DNA of 64,000 nucleotides. It comes from Devosia subaequoris. GTDB lineage: Bacteria > Pseudomonadota > Alphaproteobacteria > Rhizobiales > Devosiaceae. The DNA is taken from the NCBI RefSeq assembly GCF_014197055.1, contig NZ_JACIEW010000011.1:1-64000 (forward strand), written 5' to 3'. Both the position numbers and the translations under genes were made by a program. The notes below the pieces were generated by a model. It made no database searches. It was not told where the DNA came from and was given only the letters and a program-made list of their open reading frames with translations. Positions 62,188 through 64,000 of the stretch are shown here, one piece after another (within the stretch, counting starts at the first letter, position 1; each line of letters opens with the position of its first letter).

Positions 62188-64000
62188 CTATTCGCTCGCG
62201 TCAGCGTAGTACCACTGGTGCGGATCGTAGGGGGCCGGGGTCGGGAACAACCAAGCCTGGCTCATCTGGTCCGGAACATTGCGCAGATTGTTCTTGGCAA
62301 TGTAGTAGCCATCGGGGAACAGGCCGATACCGATAACGGGGAACTCTTCCTTGGCGATTGCCAGGATTTCTTCCATCAGCGCATTGCGATCTTCGGCTTC
62401 AGGGCTGGCCTTGAGCTCGTCGTAGAGCTCCATCTGCTTCTTGGCCCAGTCGGCGGGCTCGGAAGCGATTTCGGGGTCAGTACCATTGTACCAGGCCTGC
62501 CATTGGAAGGCCCAAACGGATTCACCGTTTGCAGGGAAGTAGTAGCGCGGCTCCTGGATGACATCGAGACCGCCATCGCCCTGCCAGATCTGTGCATCAA
62601 AATCGCCGCCGGGGCGCTTGTCGTAGAACAGGGCGCGGTCAATATTGTTGATCTCAACGTCAACACCCACGTCTTCGAGCTGCAACTGGACGAGCTCGAG
62701 AACGTCAACCCATTCCGGGCGAAGAGCCGAAATGACGTCGATGGTCAGGGTCAACGGCTCGCCGTTCTCCATCAGCCGGATGCCCTGACCGTTGGTTTCG
62801 GTCAGACCCGCCGCCTCGAGGTGCTCGATGGCGAGTTCAGGATCATATTCAGTGTATTGCTTGGCCATCTCCTCGTCATAGAACTGCGACTCGGGACGAG
62901 GAGCCACCTGGTAGGGTTCGCCCTGGCTGGTGTAGACGGCGTCGATGATTTCCTGGCGATTAATGCCGTGCGACAGGCCGATGCGGAAATCCTTGTTGTG
63001 GATCAGTTCGCGCATTGCCTCGTCAGGGTGGTTGAAGTTCAGCTGCAACACCGTCGTGTTGGAGAACGCATAGACTTCCTTGCCAAGCCGGTAGTCACCC
63101 TGCTCCTGGCCATCGAAGAAGATCGGCTGGTTGGCGACAGTGGTGATGTGACGGTCGCTGAAATCGATCTCACCATTGAGCGCCATAAGCGTAATTTCTT
63201 CGGTGCTTTCGCTGACGCGCATCGTCAGACGATCGATATAGGGCAACTGGTTCCCCTCGGGATCGACCTTCCAGTAGTATGGATTGCGCTCGAAGACGAC
63301 CTGGCTGGCATTGGCAGTCCACGGCTCGCTGATGACCCAGGCATTCATGAACGGCAGATCGGGATTGGCCCAGCGCTCGAGTTCCTGGCCCCAGGCGCAC
63401 TTGTCTTCCATCATGAAGGCCCAGTTGTCGTAACCTTCATCCTGTGCCAGTTGATCGGCGTTTTCATTCACGCCGGGGAAGAACTGGCCGCAATAGTCTT
63501 TCTGCAGCGAAACAACGGTGATGCCGTTCACACTGGCAAGCTCATCGAGCAGCAGCCCCTTTGGCCTCTCGAAGATGAACTTGAAAGTGGTCTCGTCGAC
63601 AACCTCGGCCGACATTGGGTTGTTCGGATCGGTCATGAAGGTGCCGCCCACCGGATAGTCCGGGTGCTGCACGAGCTCGACGGCAAAAGCGATATCCGCG
63701 CTGGTGAAGGGCTTGCCGTCCGACCACTTCAGACCTTCACGAAGGTGGAAGGTGTATTCCGTGCCGTCATCGTTGGCCTCCCAGGATTCAGCAAGGTTTG
63801 GAATGATCTCGTTCCACTCGCGATTGTAGCGGACCAGACCATCATAATTGAGGGTACGCGATATCCAGCCGGTGTCGCCGGAGCCGCGCAAGGCCGAACG
63901 CCAGGTGCCGCCATAAGTGCCGATGCTGTCTACGGGCTCGATGACCAGCGGATTGGCCGGCAGCCGCTCCTCGACCGGCGGCAGGTCGCCGCCGTCCACC
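62188..64000 (-). CDS. family 5 extracellular solute-binding protein (5' end beyond window)
   Basis: About 604 residues visible; the start and signal peptide lie beyond base 64000. SBP_bac_5 pattern: GGTWRSALRG, LNYDGLVRYNREWNEIIPNLAESWEANDDG, FHLREGLKWSDGKPFTSADIAF in type, NFNHPDEAMRELIHNKDFRIGLSHGINR. It is first of a nine-gene unit down to 52752. The large size and the glycan-like neighbours suggest an oligosaccharide ligand rather than a peptide; dipeptide-type binding proteins for alpha-galactosides are known in Sinorhizobium (AgpA). Confidence 0.88.
   Translation of the reverse strand, partial: VDGGDLPPVEERLPANPLVIEPVDSIGTYGGTWRSALRGSGDTGWISRTLNYDGLVRYNREWNEIIPNLAESWEANDDGTEYTFHLREGLKWSDGKPFTSADIAFAVELVQHPDYPVGGTFMTDPNNPMSAEVVDETTFKFIFERPKGLLLDELASVNGITVVSLQKDYCGQFFPGVNENADQLAQDEGYDNWAFMMEDKCAWGQELERWANPDLPFMNAWVISEPWTANASQVVFERNPYYWKVDPEGNQLPYIDRLTMRVSESTEEITLMALNGEIDFSDRHITTVANQPIFFDGQEQGDYRLGKEVYAFSNTTVLQLNFNHPDEAMRELIHNKDFRIGLSHGINRQEIIDAVYTSQGEPYQVAPRPESQFYDEEMAKQYTEYDPELAIEHLEAAGLTETNGQGIRLMENGEPLTLTIDVISALRPEWVDVLELVQLQLEDVGVDVEINNIDRALFYDKRPGGDFDAQIWQGDGGLDVIQEPRYYFPANGESVWAFQWQAWYNGTDPEIASEPADWAKKQMELYDELKASPEAEDRNALMEEILAIAKEEFPVIGIGLFPDGYYIAKNNLRNVPDQMSQAWLFPTPAPYDPHQWYYADASE

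Noticed and set aside
1-64000. CRISPR array, tRNA or rRNA genes, prophage, insertion sequence
   Set aside because: No regular repeat-spacer pattern, tRNA-like cloverleaf, transposase or phage structural gene was recognised; covariance and profile searches could not be run.

Overview
The window looks like the chromosome of a high-GC alphaproteobacterium of the order Hyphomicrobiales, most like Devosia or a close relative; this is an inference. Supporting signs are a class I lysyl-tRNA synthetase, a SAM-II riboswitch before metZ, a PodJ-like polarity protein, FrcBCA-type sugar uptake, DUF6894 and TIGR02186 proteins, and rhizobial-type intergenic palindromes. I saw no rRNA, tRNA, CRISPR array, prophage or insertion sequence, and no clearly broken gene. 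The first gene and the last gene run off the window.

Region 1 (1-8988, minus strand) is a nucleoside uptake and salvage operon. A BMP-family binding protein, a double ABC ATPase and two permeases bring nucleosides in. Cytidine deaminase, a trimeric-type purine nucleoside phosphorylase, deoxyribose-phosphate aldolase and a two-domain ALDH16-type aldehyde dehydrogenase follow; the last probably oxidises the acetaldehyde released by DeoC. Region 2 (9169-22504) holds a possible 40-residue membrane microprotein, a CoxG-like protein, an uncharacterised three-gene coiled-coil/membrane module (10089-13854), a Crp/Fnr regulator, small stress or signalling genes, two response regulators, the PodJ-like protein with a CtrA-like box in front, and a TauE/SafE exporter with a TIGR02186 partner.

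Region 3 (22501-37501) is housekeeping: PdeM and an Lhr-type helicase, an FrcK-like kinase, a MATE exporter, pyrD, DUF952, an S24 repressor-like regulator coupled to an AAC(6')-like acetyltransferase, DUF2975 with a small XRE regulator, lysK, a TerB-like protein, a solute-binding protein, metZ under SAM-II control with an intrinsic terminator, and a tandem dCTP deaminase.

Region 4 (37569-64000) is sugar and glycan acquisition. It holds frcBCA with a divergent ROK regulator; a lactose-type operon (binding protein, two permeases, GH2 glycosidase, ATPase) behind an EbgR/LacI-like regulator and a perfect 18-bp palindrome; an MHYT-GGDEF-EAL protein; a methyltransferase; and a nine-gene overlapping operon (64000 down to 52752). 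That operon encodes a peptide-type ABC importer, a DUF2264 protein, a hydroxyacid dehydrogenase, an acyltransferase fused to a helical-barrel domain, and a ThuA-like protein. Its substrate cannot be named from the sequence; it is the best candidate here for an undescribed catabolic pathway.

Starts given below were often moved inward from the longest open frame, using Shine-Dalgarno sites, overlaps with the upstream gene, and the known N-termini of the families.
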